Below the pieces are notes generated by a model. That model saw nothing but the letters and a program-made list of their open reading frames with translations, was not told where the DNA came from and made no database searches. From contig NZ_FNCE01000001.1 in the NCBI RefSeq assembly GCF_900100655.1, positions 434,001 through 498,000 of the forward strand: a stretch of DNA of 64,000 nucleotides. Reading direction: 5' to 3'. The position numbers and the translations under genes are program-made. The stretch is from Limimonas halophila. GTDB lineage: Bacteria > Pseudomonadota > Alphaproteobacteria > Kiloniellales > Rhodovibrionaceae. Shown in pieces: positions 18,910 through 31,140 of this stretch. How positions within the stretch are numbered: the stretch's first letter is position 1; every line of letters starts with the position of its first letter.

Positions 18910-20341
18910 GTCCTGATCCCGGCCGGGTCGGGACCGCCGAGCCGCTCGGCCCGGACACCTTCGATTCCCTGATGGCGCCTCTCGCGCCCGATGACGCCCG
19001 GGCGCCCATCGGGGTCGCCGTGTCCGGCGGGGCGGACAGCCTCGCGCTTCTGACGCTCCTGGCCGACTGGGCGGTGGCGGACGGCCGGTTGATCCACGCC
19101 TTCACGGTCGATCACGGCCTGCGTGCCGAGGCCGCCGCCGAGGCCCGCTGGGTTGGCGAGGTGTGCGCCGCCCACCGCATCCCGCATACCATCCTGCATC
19201 CCGATCCGGCGCTCTCGCCTGATGCGGGTCAGGCCGCGATCCGTGAGGCGCGCTACGCCGCGCTCATCGCCGCGTGCCGGGACGCCGGGCTGGCGGATCT
19301 GGCGCTGGCCCACCACCTGAACGATCAGGCGGAAACCGTCCTGCTGCGCGTGCGCGCCGAAACCGGCCCGGCGGGCCTCGCCGGGATGCCGGCGGTGCGT
19401 CGGCGGGATGGTGTGCGCCTGATCCGGCCGCTGCTGCCGGTGGCGCGGGCGCGGCTGGAAGCCACGCTCCGGGCGCGCGGGCTAAACTGGGTGCGCGACC
19501 CGAGCAACGCGGACCGCCGCTTCACCCGCACGCGCGTCCGCCACGCCATGCCGGCGCTCGCCGAGGCTGGCCTGGACGCCGCGACGCTGGCGGAGATCGC
19601 GCACGGCATGGGCCGCGCCCGGCAGGTGGTGGAAACGGCGTGCACCGAGCTGCTCGCTGGGGCGGCGCGCCTTGAACCCTCGGGTTACGCCGTCGTTGAC
19701 GCGGAGGAATGGGGCGAGCCGCCGCTGCCGCTCGCCCGCGACGCGCTGGCGCGCCTTATCTGCGCGGTCGGCGGGCGGACGCAGGCGCCGCGCGCACAGC
19801 GGCTCGACCGGCTGGCGGGGGCGCTGGCCGAGGGATTCACACAGGCGCGCACGCTCGGCGGCTGCCGCATCGTGCCGCACCGGAACGGCTGGCTGGTCGT
19901 GCGCGAGGTCGGGCGGACCCCGGCGACGCCGCTCGAACCCGGGCGGACGACCCGGGTCGACGGGCGCTTCACCGTACGGTTGTCCCCGGACGCGCCGGAC
20001 GGCTTGGTTGCGGCGCCGCTCGGCCATGACGGCTGGGTGCGGCTCACGGCGGATGCGCCGTCGCTGCGCGCCACGGCCGTGCCCCCGCCGGCGCGGCCTG
20101 CGCTCATGGCCGTGCGGGACGAACACGGGCCGCGGCACGTCCCGGATCTGGGCTGGACGCGCGCGGATGCCGGCGCCGGGGAGCTGGCGGCGTGGTGTCA
20201 CAGCCCCGCGTGCGGGCTGGCCCCGCCAGCCTTTACAGTTGCTCCGCGACCTGTCGACATTATGTCTAGAGACGTGAGCCATCATGGCGGCGCCGCTCCG
20301 GGGCGCGCCGGCCGCGAAACGGCTGAAAAGGATCGGGAACC

Positions 20342-20345
<4 letters not shown>
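18906..20345 (+). CDS. tilS: tRNA(Ile) lysidine synthetase
   Basis: Modifies C34 of the AUA-reading tRNA-Ile to lysidine. The product has the N-type ATP pyrophosphatase loop [11 protein letters not shown] and the [17 protein letters not shown] segment. The GTG at 18906 overlaps the cpoB stop (GTGA) and gives 479 aa; an in-frame ATG at 18972 is the alternative and would remove 22 non-conserved residues. The last 35 or so residues, after FTVAPRPVD, look like translated spacer up to the ftsH start, which the stop overlaps. Confidence 0.92.
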
Positions 20346-22249
<1,904 letters not shown>

Positions 22250-22275
22250 CGCTGCGGCGGCTTCAGCCATGTCTC

Positions 22276-22312
22276 GGGCGGTGTCTGGGCTCCCCAGGCA
22301 CCGCCCGCTTTT
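22276..22312 (+). terminator. terminator after ftsH
   Basis: GGGCGGTGTCTGGG pairs with CCCAGGCACCGCCC (one mismatch), followed by GCTTTT. It closes the long ruv-tol-ftsH run and lies between ftsH and the converging PAS gene. Confidence 0.7.
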
Positions 22313-22382
22313 GTCCGGGGACCTGCTCGACGTTACCGCTGACCCGGTTGCGGAGGCGTTTTTCGGCGATATCTGCCGCCGG

Positions 22383-22847
22383 CTACACCCGCTCGATCAG
22401 CGTCAGGATCTTTTCGATGCGGTCGTCCGCGCCCAGGGGGAGATGGGCGACATCGTAGCGGACGTGGTCGCGGCCCTGCCAGTGCACCGCGTTGCGGGCG
22501 AAGACCGGTGCGGCTTCGTTCACAGCGTGCATGAGGCGCGGGTAGGCGTCGGTCGATAACGGCGACGCGTCATCGGCCGCGATCGTGATACCGGTCAGTT
22601 CCGCCGCGTAAATCTCTCGGATGGCCGTGCCGGCCAACCGGATCTCGAATCGCAGCGGGTCCCGGTGGACGTCCAGCATGATGATCGCCGGCAGCAGGCG
22701 CGGCATGTCCAGTGGATCAATGTGGCGCCGCGGCGGCACGCGCTGACCCGGTGGAATCCGGCCGCGCCAGTACCGCAGCGCTTCGTGGATGCTGGGCGAG
22801 CGGACCTCCTGTTCGGCAAGATCCACGGGGTATTCGGATGACCTCAA
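22383..22847 (-). CDS. PAS-domain protein of the PAS_5 type
   Basis: A 154-aa cytoplasmic protein that is essentially one PAS-like domain: the segments WRGRIPPGQRVPPRRHIDPLDMP and LPAIIMLDVHRDP match the PAS_5 family (only short parts are quoted: LPAIIMLDVH, FEIRLAGTAIREIYAAELTG). These are widespread single-domain sensors of unknown ligand in Alphaproteobacteria. The start is TTG at 22847; a GTG at 22826 is an alternative, and neither has a clear ribosome site. It stands alone, converging on ftsH. Confidence 0.75.
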   Translation of the reverse strand: MRSSEYPVDLAEQEVRSPSIHEALRYWRGRIPPGQRVPPRRHIDPLDMPRLLPAIIMLDVHRDPLRFEIRLAGTAIREIYAAELTGITIAADDASPLSTDAYPRLMHAVNEAAPVFARNAVHWQGRDHVRYDVAHLPLGADDRIEKILTLIERV

Positions 22848-22950
22848 AGCCGGCGGCTCGCGACCCGTAACAATGTCTTAACCCTGACGCCGCACCCCAC
22901 GCTACGACAACCGCCAGCGCATAAAAAGGGTTGAATTTGTAACGTGCCGG

Positions 22951-22986
22951 TGCGCTTCCGGCGCATGGAGAGCGCCGAAGGCGCTC
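22951..22986 (-). terminator. tandem hairpins after nadK
   Basis: Two adjacent small palindromes, AGCGCC/GGCGCT (22971–22985) and TGCGC/GCGCA (22951–22965), just after the NAD kinase stop on its strand. There is no clear run of T, so termination is only a guess. Confidence 0.3.
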
Positions 22987-23000
22987 CGCCAGTGACGGGA

Positions 23001-23768
23001 TCAGGGCAGGAACTGTTCCTTCAGGATGCGCTCTTCCAGGTTGTGCTCGGGGTCGAAGAGCAGGTGCGAGGTGATGTCGCGGTCCTCATACACCGTCACC
23101 GAGCGCACGTCGCGCACCTCGGTGTAGTCCGCCGTGGCGCTCACCGGGCGCTTGCGGGCTTCGCGGATGTTGAAGGTCAGGCGCGCCTTGTGGGGCAGGA
23201 GGGCGCCGCGCCAGCGGCGCGGGCGGAAGGCGCTGATGGGCGTCAGCGCCAGCAGGGGCGCGCCGATGGGGATGATGGGGCCGTGGGCGGAGAGGTTGTA
23301 GGCCGTGCTGCCCGCTGGTGTGGCCACGATGATGCCGTCGCAGGTCAGCTCCTCCAGGCGCGTGACGTGGTCGATCCGCACGTCGATCTTGGCCGCCTGC
23401 CGGCTTTCGCGCAGCAGCGACACCTCGTTGATTGCCAGGGCGTCGCGCTCGGTGCCGTCGGTGCGCTCGGCGAGCATGCGTAGCGGATGCAGCTGCACCT
23501 CGTCGGCGCGGTCCAGGCGCTCGCGCAGGTTGTCGGGGCTGTATTCGTTCATCAGGAAGCCGACGGTGCCCCGGTTCATCCCGTAAATCGGGATCTGTTG
23601 GTCCATGTAGGTGTGCAGGCTTTCCAGCATCAGCCCGTCGCCGCCCAGCGCCACGATGACGTCGGCCTCTTCGGGCGGAACATGGGTGTAGCGGGCCTGC
23701 AGCTCGGCCAGGGCGTCCTGGGCTTCCTCGGCCTCGGAGGCGACGAAGCCGATGTGCCGTCGGCGCAT
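23001..23768 (-). CDS. nadK: NAD kinase
   Basis: Phosphorylates NAD to NADP. The 255-aa product has the GGDG motif ([10 protein letters not shown]), the [10 protein letters not shown] segment, the NEVSLLR motif and [21 protein letters not shown] (shown by [16 protein letters not shown]). The start was fixed by the ribosome site: GAGGAG sits 6 bp before the ATG at 23768 but touches the ATG at 23774. This short form without N-terminal extension is usual in Alphaproteobacteria. Confidence 0.94.
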   Translation of the reverse strand: MRRRHIGFVASEAEEAQDALAELQARYTHVPPEEADVIVALGGDGLMLESLHTYMDQQIPIYGMNRGTVGFLMNEYSPDNLRERLDRADEVQLHPLRMLAERTDGTERDALAINEVSLLRESRQAAKIDVRIDHVTRLEELTCDGIIVATPAGSTAYNLSAHGPIIPIGAPLLALTPISAFRPRRWRGALLPHKARLTFNIREARKRPVSATADYTEVRDVRSVTVYEDRDITSHLLFDPEHNLEERILKEQFLP

Positions 23769-23899
23769 GGGCATCTCCTCGGTGCGTGCGCGTGACCCTA
23801 ACCGGCGCGCGGGCGGGCGGCCACCCGGCGGCGCATTTGACACCCGCCTGCGCGGCGCGATCTTGTGATCGGACACTCGGCCACGCTGCGGGGACCGTC

Positions 23900-24691
23900 A
23901 TGGCATCAGCCCACCGCTTCGCCCTCGTCACCGGCGCCACCAGCGGCATCGGCGCGGCGTTCGCGCGCACGCTGCCCGCCGAAACCAACCTGCTGCTGAC
24001 CGGGCGCAGCCCCGAGCGGCTGGAGCAGATGCGGGCCGAGCTTCAGGTCGGCGAGCGCATCGTGGACACCCTCCAGGCCGACCTCACGCGCGGCGCGGAC
24101 CGTGCCCGCCTGATCGAGCGCGCCGAGGCGCACGCTGTCGATCTGCTGGTCAACAACGCCGGGATGGGCCAGTTCGGCGCGGTGTTGGACAACGATCCGC
24201 AGGCCGAGATCGACACCACGGTGCTCAACTGCACCGCGCCCGTGGAGCTGTCGGTGCGGCTGCTGCCGACGATGCTGGAGCGCGCCCGCGTCACGGGGCG
24301 CAACGCCGGGCTCATCAACGTCTCCAGCACCTTCGCCGTCTCGCCCGTGCCCTATGTGGCGACCTACAGCGCCAGCAAGGCCTTCATCCTGAGCTGGACG
24401 GAAGCCTTCGCGGAGGAGGTGTGCCGCCAGCCGCTGGATGTGCTGGCGTTGTGTCCCGGCGCTACGCGCACCGCCATCGCCGGTCGCGCCGGGCTGCGCG
24501 GTCAGGTTCCCTTCGCCGCGGAGCCCGAGGACGTGGCGAAACAGGGGCTGCGCGCGCTCGGCCGCCACACCGTCCACGTCTGCGGCGCCGGCAGCCGGGC
24601 GGTCCTGACACCCTACTTCGTGCCGCGCAAGCTGGCGGCGTCGGGCCTCAACCTGGCCATGGGCTTCGCCAAGCGCACGCTTGGGCGCTGA
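23900..24691 (+). CDS. short-chain dehydrogenase/reductase
   Basis: A 263-aa classical SDR: cofactor motif TGATSGIG near residue 11, LLVNNAGMGQFG, the catalytic serine in INVSSTF and the YSASK pair of the active site. The TGRSPERL after the second strand suggests NADP preference. The substrate cannot be told. It lies in a gap between nadK (divergent) and the amidase (converging). Confidence 0.9.
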   Translation: MASAHRFALVTGATSGIGAAFARTLPAETNLLLTGRSPERLEQMRAELQVGERIVDTLQADLTRGADRARLIERAEAHAVDLLVNNAGMGQFGAVLDNDPQAEIDTTVLNCTAPVELSVRLLPTMLERARVTGRNAGLINVSSTFAVSPVPYVATYSASKAFILSWTEAFAEEVCRQPLDVLALCPGATRTAIAGRAGLRGQVPFAAEPEDVAKQGLRALGRHTVHVCGAGSRAVLTPYFVPRKLAASGLNLAMGFAKRTLGR

Positions 24692-24702
24692 CGCCGGACC
24701 GC

Positions 24703-26126
<1,424 letters not shown>

Positions 26127-26127
<1 letters not shown>

Positions 26128-27125
26128 CACCCGCCGGTCACGCTCATGTGGCGGCTGACGGCGGGGCGCTGGTGGCGGCGGTCGATGACGAAGTCGTGGC
26201 CCTTGGGCTTGCGCGCGATGGCCTCGTGGATGGCGTCGATCAGCGGGCCGTCGTCGTCGCTCTGCCGCAGCGGCGTGCGCAGGTCGGCCGAATCTTCCTG
26301 GCCCAGGCACATGTGCATCGTGCCCACGCAGTCGACGCGCACGCGGTTGCAGCTTTCGCAGAAGTTGTGGGTCATGGGCGTGATGAAGCCCACGCGCCCG
26401 CCGGTTTCCGCGACCTGCACGTAGCGGGCGGGGCCGCCCGTTTTGTAGGGGATGTCGCTGAGCGTGTACTTTTTCGCCAGCTCGCCGCGCAGCATCGACA
26501 GCGGGTAGAACTGCTCCAGCCGGCTTTCGCCCACGTCGCCGAGCGGCATGACCTCGATGAAGGTGATGTCCCAGCCCTGCTCGTGCGCCCAGTGCATGAG
26601 CGTCTCGAACTCGTCGTCGTTCACGCCCTTGAGCGCCACGGTGTTGAGCTTGACGTGCAGGCCGGCGTCCTTCGCCGCTTCCAGCCCGCGCATCACCTTG
26701 TCGTAGTTGCCCCAGCGCGTGATCGCCTTGAACTTCTCGCGGTCCAGGCTGTCGAAGGAAACGTTGACGCGCTCCACGCCCAGCTCGCGCAGCCGGTGGG
26801 CGTGCTTTTCCAGCTGGCTGGCGTTGGTGGTCAGCGTCAGTTCGCGCAGATCGCCGCTGTCCAGGTGGCGGCTCAGGCGCTCGATCAGCCACATGATGTT
26901 CCGGCGCACCAGCGGCTCGCCGCCCGTCAGGCGCAGCTTGTCCACGCCCAGGCGCACGAGCGTGGAGCACAGGCGGTCCAGCTCCTCCAGCGAGAGGATT
27001 TCCCGCTTGGGCAGGAAGGTCATGTCCTCCGCCATGCAGTAGACGCAGCGGAAGTCGCAGCGATCCGTCACGGACACGCGCACGTAGGTGATCTCGCGGC
27101 CGAAGGGATCGACCAGCTGGCTCAT
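26127..27125 (-). CDS. moaA: GTP 3',8-cyclase MoaA
   Basis: Radical-SAM enzyme that begins molybdopterin synthesis from GTP. The 332-aa product has the N-terminal cluster cysteines C23, C27 and C30 in CDFRCVYC, the C-terminal cluster in [12 protein letters not shown] with a further Cys in MHMCLGQ, and the C-terminal Gly-Gly. It is divergent from the gene at 27279. Other molybdenum genes in the window are fdhD, mobA and fdhBA. Confidence 0.96.
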
Positions 27126-27278
27126 GGTTCGCCTCGCCCTTGCAGCGGCTCAGGTGGTCAGCAGCGTGGGTGTACGCCTTGACTTTAACGCGCCCGCGCG
27201 CGCACGTCGCCCATAGCCGATGTGGGCCTTTGCCGCACCGCGCCAAACAGGCCGCGGACCGACCCCGGGAGGGTGCGG

Positions 27279-28160
27279 GTGAACGCCTATCTGACCACGC
27301 GCGAGGTCGCCGCCTACCTGCGCATCACCGAGCGCCGCGTCTACGAGCTGGTGCGCCAGCGCGCCATTCCATGCACGCGCGCCACCGGCAAGTGGCTGTT
27401 TCCGCGCCCCATGGTGGACCGCTGGCTGGTGGAGCAGCTCGAAGGCCCCGATCCCGGCGCGGCCCGGCCGGCGAACGTGCTCGCGGGCAGCCACGACCCG
27501 CTTTTGAGTTGGGCGGTGCGCGCCAGCGAGAGCGGGCTGGCGCTCATGCCGGGCGGCAGCACGGACGGCCTGCGCCAGGTGGAGCAGGGGCGGGCAGCCG
27601 CGGCGGGGCTGCATCTGCACGATCCCGACAGCGGCGATTTCAACGTCCACGCCGTGCGCACGAGCGCGGCGGTGCGCGGCTGCGTCCTGCTCACCTGGGC
27701 GTGGCGGCGGCAGGGGCTGGTGCTGCCGGCGGGCAATCCGGACGGCGTCACCGGCCTGGCGGACGTGGTCGAGCGCGGCCTGCCGCTGGCGCGCCGGCAG
27801 GCGGACTCGGGCAGCGGGCTGCTGCTCGGCCGGATGCTGGCGGACCTCGGCTACAGCGTCGACGCGCCGCGCTTTGTCGAGGACACGGCCCACGGCGAAA
27901 CCGAGGTCGGCATGGCCGTTCTCCAGGGCCGGGCGCGGGCCGGGCTGGCGGTGGAAGCGGCGGCGCGCGGCCTGGGCCTGGGCTTCGTGCCGCTGACCTG
28001 GGAGCGCTTCGACCTGCTGCTGGATCGCCGCGCCGCCTTCGAGCCGCCGCTGCAGGCGCTGTTCGCCTTCGCGCGCTCGGCGGGGTTTCGCGCCGAGGCC
28101 ACCCGCCTGGGCGGCTACGACATCGCGTCTCTCGGAACGGTTCAGGTGAACGGCCCGTGA
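27279..28160 (+). CDS. HTH regulator with periplasmic-binding-protein-like domain
   Basis: A 293-aa protein with an excisionase-type winged HTH at the N terminus (YLTTREVAAYLRITERRVYE) and a substrate-binding-protein-like domain over the rest (LAGSHDPLLSWAV, ADSGSGLLLGRMLADLGY). This pairing (PBP_like, PF12727 type) is known next to molybdenum and formate dehydrogenase genes, so a molybdate- or tungstate-sensing role is inferred from context. The GTG at 27279 follows GGGAGGG; the earlier ATG has no ribosome site. It is divergent from moaA. Confidence 0.8.
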   Translation: MNAYLTTREVAAYLRITERRVYELVRQRAIPCTRATGKWLFPRPMVDRWLVEQLEGPDPGAARPANVLAGSHDPLLSWAVRASESGLALMPGGSTDGLRQVEQGRAAAAGLHLHDPDSGDFNVHAVRTSAAVRGCVLLTWAWRRQGLVLPAGNPDGVTGLADVVERGLPLARRQADSGSGLLLGRMLADLGYSVDAPRFVEDTAHGETEVGMAVLQGRARAGLAVEAAARGLGLGFVPLTWERFDLLLDRRAAFEPPLQALFAFARSAGFRAEATRLGGYDIASLGTVQVNGP

Positions 28161-28219
28161 GTGGTTGCGGCCGCGCCCGTTTGCTAGCTTGGCGCTCGCG
28201 ATCAAGAAGGAGTGGATCG

Positions 28220-29035
28220 ATGCTGAAGCACGCGATGCGCCATCTGGGTCTGGTGGCCGCCGCCGGCCTCTTCGCCGCGTCCGCCCACGCGGCCGACGTC
28301 CAGTTCCTTGGCCAGGCGACACTAAAGATCAAGACGCAGAACGATCAGACGATCATGGTCGATCCCTTCGTGCGCAAGAACCCGGTGACGCCGGAGGCGG
28401 CGAAGGACCTGAGCACCCACGGCGAAACGGACCTGATCCTGCTCACGCACGGCCACTTCGACCACATCGCCGACGCGCCGGCGCTGGCCGAGCAAACGGG
28501 CGCGGACGTGGCGTTGAACGCGGACATGGGCAACACCTTCCGCACCGAGGGCATCATCCCCGGCGAGCAGCTCATCCGCTTCAACAAGGGCGGCACAATC
28601 ACCCCGCTGGACGGCGTCTCGGTGACGATGGTGCCGGCCGAGCACAGCTCCAACGTGATGTACGGCGCCGACGACAGCGCCAAGAAGCACAACTTCCCCG
28701 GCGGCGAGCCGGCCGGCTACGTCATCGACCTGCCGGACGGGACGACGCTCTACCACGCCGGCGACACCGGGCCGTTCGCCGAGATGCGCTGGATCGCCGC
28801 GCAGCACGAGCCCGACGTGGCCTTCCTGCCCGTCGGCGACCGCTTCACGATGGGGCCGGGCAATGGCGCCGCGGCCGTGACCGAGCTGCTCGGCACGGAC
28901 ACCGTGGTGCCTATCCACCACAGCGCCTTCGACATGCTCACCGGCACGCCCGAAGCGTTCCAAAACGCCCTCGACGACCGCGACTACGACGGCGAGGTCG
29001 TCGTCATGGAGCCGGGCGAAACCAAGGATTTCTGA
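28220..29035 (+). CDS. metallo-β-lactamase-fold hydrolase, exported (UlaG-like)
   Basis: A 271-aa precursor with a Sec-type signal peptide (LGLVAAAGLFAASAHA), then a metallo-β-lactamase fold of the UPF0173 / UlaG type: FLGQATLKIKT, the metal motif THGHFDHIAD, VPAEHSS and YHAGDTGPF. Most relatives are cytoplasmic, so the signal peptide is notable. The start follows AAGAAGGAG. The substrate is unknown. Confidence 0.88.
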   Translation: MLKHAMRHLGLVAAAGLFAASAHAADVQFLGQATLKIKTQNDQTIMVDPFVRKNPVTPEAAKDLSTHGETDLILLTHGHFDHIADAPALAEQTGADVALNADMGNTFRTEGIIPGEQLIRFNKGGTITPLDGVSVTMVPAEHSSNVMYGADDSAKKHNFPGGEPAGYVIDLPDGTTLYHAGDTGPFAEMRWIAAQHEPDVAFLPVGDRFTMGPGNGAAAVTELLGTDTVVPIHHSAFDMLTGTPEAFQNALDDRDYDGEVVVMEPGETKDF

Positions 29036-29049
29036 ACCCGATTCCGGGG

Positions 29050-29114
29050 TAGGGCGGATTGGCCGTAGGCCCGCCTGCGGCGTCGCCGCCGCAAGGCGGC
29101 AATCCGCCGTCCCT
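29050..29114. repeat. palindromic intergenic element (AGGGCGGATT type)
   Basis: AGGGCGGATTG at the left and CAATCCGCCGTCCCT at the right form an imperfect inverted repeat around a GC-rich loop that holds further small palindromes (GTAGGCC, GCCGCCGCAAGGCGGC). GTAGGGCGGATT–AATCCGCC elements are common intergenic repeats in many Proteobacteria. It lies directly after the hydrolase stop and may also act as its terminator. Confidence 0.55.
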
Positions 29115-29392
29115 CATAGGTGTGCTCACCGAGCGGCAACGACAACAAGCCGGGGATGTATCAGCGGGATCTCGTCAGGGTTCTTTCTCCTTTACAGTAT
29201 CGGGCTTCTTTTTCGGAAACAGGCGTGGGGGGCTATGACGACACGCATTCATCGCCTGAAAGCCAGATAACACGGCCATGACGGTTTGGGGCGGACGTTC
29301 TTAATTCTTTACGGTCGCCTTCCGTTGCGGCTGCCCACGGCTTTATTATAGAATTATAAATTATACTATAAAGCAGTATGGAGGGTTTGGAT

Positions 29393-29800
29393 ATGATTGA
29401 CGAGCGTGCTGATCCGAAGCTTGTCAAAATGTTCTCGGATTATATAAATCAAGAAGACGTTCGAGATGCGTTTTTTTATCTTATTGGAATTTCTGCCTCG
29501 TTAGAAAAATACAAATGTATACCGAAAGCCGTCAAAAACGATAAAAATAAGAAAAGCTTCAAAATCCGTAATGTAAAAACGGAAAAGGATGAATTTTCAT
29601 TTATTGTTAATAGAGAATCCATTTTGTTTTATATAAGAAAGCCAGCTTTGGATTCCGGATTTTATGATTTTGACAAAATAAATAATATTTTCGGATGCAC
29701 TGAAAACAATCTAGGTGAGTGGGAGGTTCGGATATTGACCACAAAGGACGCTAAATCGTTGTGGCAATATCTGGAAAAATGCAATCCAAAATTCACCTAA
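29393..29800 (+). CDS. AT-rich orphan protein
   Basis: A 135-aa soluble, Lys/Asp/Asn-rich protein that I do not recognise. The C-terminal part (WEVRILTTKDAKSLWQYLEK) looks like a small α/β domain. The ATG at 29393 has GGAGGG 7 bp upstream; an ATG at 29378 overlaps that site and is less likely. Base composition is sharply lower in G+C than the flanks, as are the upstream 60 bp (with TATACT at 29362–29367, a possible -10). It is bracketed by a palindromic element at 29050 and the dispersed repeat at 29843. All this points to recent acquisition. The 357 bp before it hold that palindrome and nothing else I can name. Confidence 0.65.
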   Translation: MIDERADPKLVKMFSDYINQEDVRDAFFYLIGISASLEKYKCIPKAVKNDKNKKSFKIRNVKTEKDEFSFIVNRESILFYIRKPALDSGFYDFDKINNIFGCTENNLGEWEVRILTTKDAKSLWQYLEKCNPKFT

Positions 29801-29842
29801 AAAGCCTTATTTTATATGTCAGATTCATGTGATGCGCACTCG

Positions 29843-29983
29843 CTAGAGCAGATCGCCGTAAAGCAGAATCACCCGCGTGATTCTGCTTGCTCGTGCGTGA
29901 ATCTGCTCGCACAGGAAAGACAGGAACCTAGCGTGAGGTTTCCGGCCTTCTCGGCAGACACGATTTCATGCACGATGCTCTAA
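29843..29983 (-). repeat. dispersed repeat, copy 2 (TTAGAGCA-ended)
   Basis: Reverse-oriented, shorter copy of the element at 2219–2425. Its tips are CTAGAGCA on one side and TGCTCTAA on the other. Like copy 1 it lies between converging genes, here the AT-rich orphan and the alcohol dehydrogenase, and its tip supplies the dehydrogenase stop codon (TAG, 29982–29980). An internal palindrome AGCAGAATCACGCGGGTGATTCTGCT (given here by its arms AGCAGAATCAC and GTGATTCTGCT) could form a hairpin. Confidence 0.85.
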
Positions 29984-30996
29984 ATTCTATTCGGCTCTTC
30001 TGTAGGCATTTCCATTACAAGAACCGCCGCCCCGTGCAGCTCGCCCTCGCGCAGGCGGCGCAGGGCCTCGTTGGCCTGGTCGAGTGGGAAGGTTTCCACC
30101 TGCGTGGTCACGGGCACCTTGGGCGCGATCTGTAGGAATTCCTCGCCGTCCCGGCGCGTGAGGTTGGCGACCGAGACGACCTCGCGCTCGCGCCACAGGA
30201 TCTCGTAGGGGAAGCTCGGGATGTCGCTCATGTGAATCCCGGCGCAGACCACCGTGCCGCCGGGCCGGACGGCGCGCAGCGCGGCGGGCACCAGCTCGCC
30301 CACGGGCGCGAAGATGATCGCGGCGTCCAACGGCTCGGGCGCGGGCTGATCGCTGTCCTGGGCCGTGGCCGCGCCCAGGTCCTTGGCGAAGCGCTTGGCA
30401 CCCGCGTCGCCGGGGCGCACGAAGGCGTGGATCGTGCGGCCCTGCCAGGTGGCGACCTGGGCGATGATGTGCGCGGCGGCACCGAAGCCGTAGAGGCCCA
30501 GCCGTTTGCCGTCGCCCGCCTTGCGCAGCGACCGGTAGCCGATCAGCCCCGCGCACAGCAGCGGCGCCATCTCGGCGTCCGACTGCTGGCTCTCGGGAAT
30601 GGCGAAGACGTAGCGCGCGTCCGCCACGGCGTATTGCGCGTAGCCGCCGTCCAGGGTGTAGCCGGTAAAGCCCGCGTTCTCGCACAGGTTTTCCTGGCCC
30701 GCGCGGCAATAGACACATTCGCCGCAGGTCCAGCCCAGCCAGGGGATGCCCACGCGCTGGCCCTGGTCGAAGCCCGCGACATTCGCGCCGACGGCATCGA
30801 CGGTGCCGACGATCTCGTGACCGGGGATGACGTCCGGCTTGGGGTGGGCCAGGTCGCCGTCGAGGACGTGCAGGTCCGTGCGGCACACTCCACAGGCGGA
30901 AATGCGCACGCGCACCTGGTTCGCGGCCGGCTCGGGAACCGCGACGTCTTCCGCCGCAAGCGGCTCATCCTGGTCGTGCAGCACCATCGCGCGCAT
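29980..30996 (-). CDS. zinc-dependent alcohol dehydrogenase family protein
   Basis: A 338-aa medium-chain dehydrogenase. The catalytic-zinc segment CGVCRTDLHVLDGDL, the GHEIVG motif and the four structural-zinc cysteines in CGECVYCRAGQENLC are all present; the Rossmann motif is GLYGFGAAAH. The start at 30996 has GGAGG 9 bp upstream, whereas the ATG at 31005 would touch it. Relatives act on primary alcohols or are annotated only as zinc-binding dehydrogenases. The C-terminal residues and the stop codon run into the dispersed repeat. Confidence 0.92.
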   Translation of the reverse strand: MRAMVLHDQDEPLAAEDVAVPEPAANQVRVRISACGVCRTDLHVLDGDLAHPKPDVIPGHEIVGTVDAVGANVAGFDQGQRVGIPWLGWTCGECVYCRAGQENLCENAGFTGYTLDGGYAQYAVADARYVFAIPESQQSDAEMAPLLCAGLIGYRSLRKAGDGKRLGLYGFGAAAHIIAQVATWQGRTIHAFVRPGDAGAKRFAKDLGAATAQDSDQPAPEPLDAAIIFAPVGELVPAALRAVRPGGTVVCAGIHMSDIPSFPYEILWREREVVSVANLTRRDGEEFLQIAPKVPVTTQVETFPLDQANEALRRLREGELHGAAVLVMEMPTEEPNRI

Positions 30997-31140
30997 GGCG
31001 GCCATCCTCCAGCGACTCACACCCGAACACCGCAGAGCTTAGCATTTCGCACGGGGGCGCGGCGACGCGCCGGCACAACTTGTCGCACCGGCGCTCAGGG
31101 CGCATATGCGGGGCAACGAGACACATGCGGGGAGGCCGCC

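Noticed and set aside
26128-27246. Long upstream extension of the amidase frame across moaA
   Set aside because: The extension is the out-of-frame antisense-type reading of moaA; the amidase domain starts at the TGATG overlap.
27140-28219. Long upstream extension of the hydrolase frame across the regulator gene
   Set aside because: The hydrolase has its own ribosome site and signal peptide at 28220; the region before is the regulator in another frame.
29233-29427. 64-codon minus-strand frame before the AT-rich orphan
   Set aside because: No ribosome site, overlaps the orphan start and runs through the presumed promoter.
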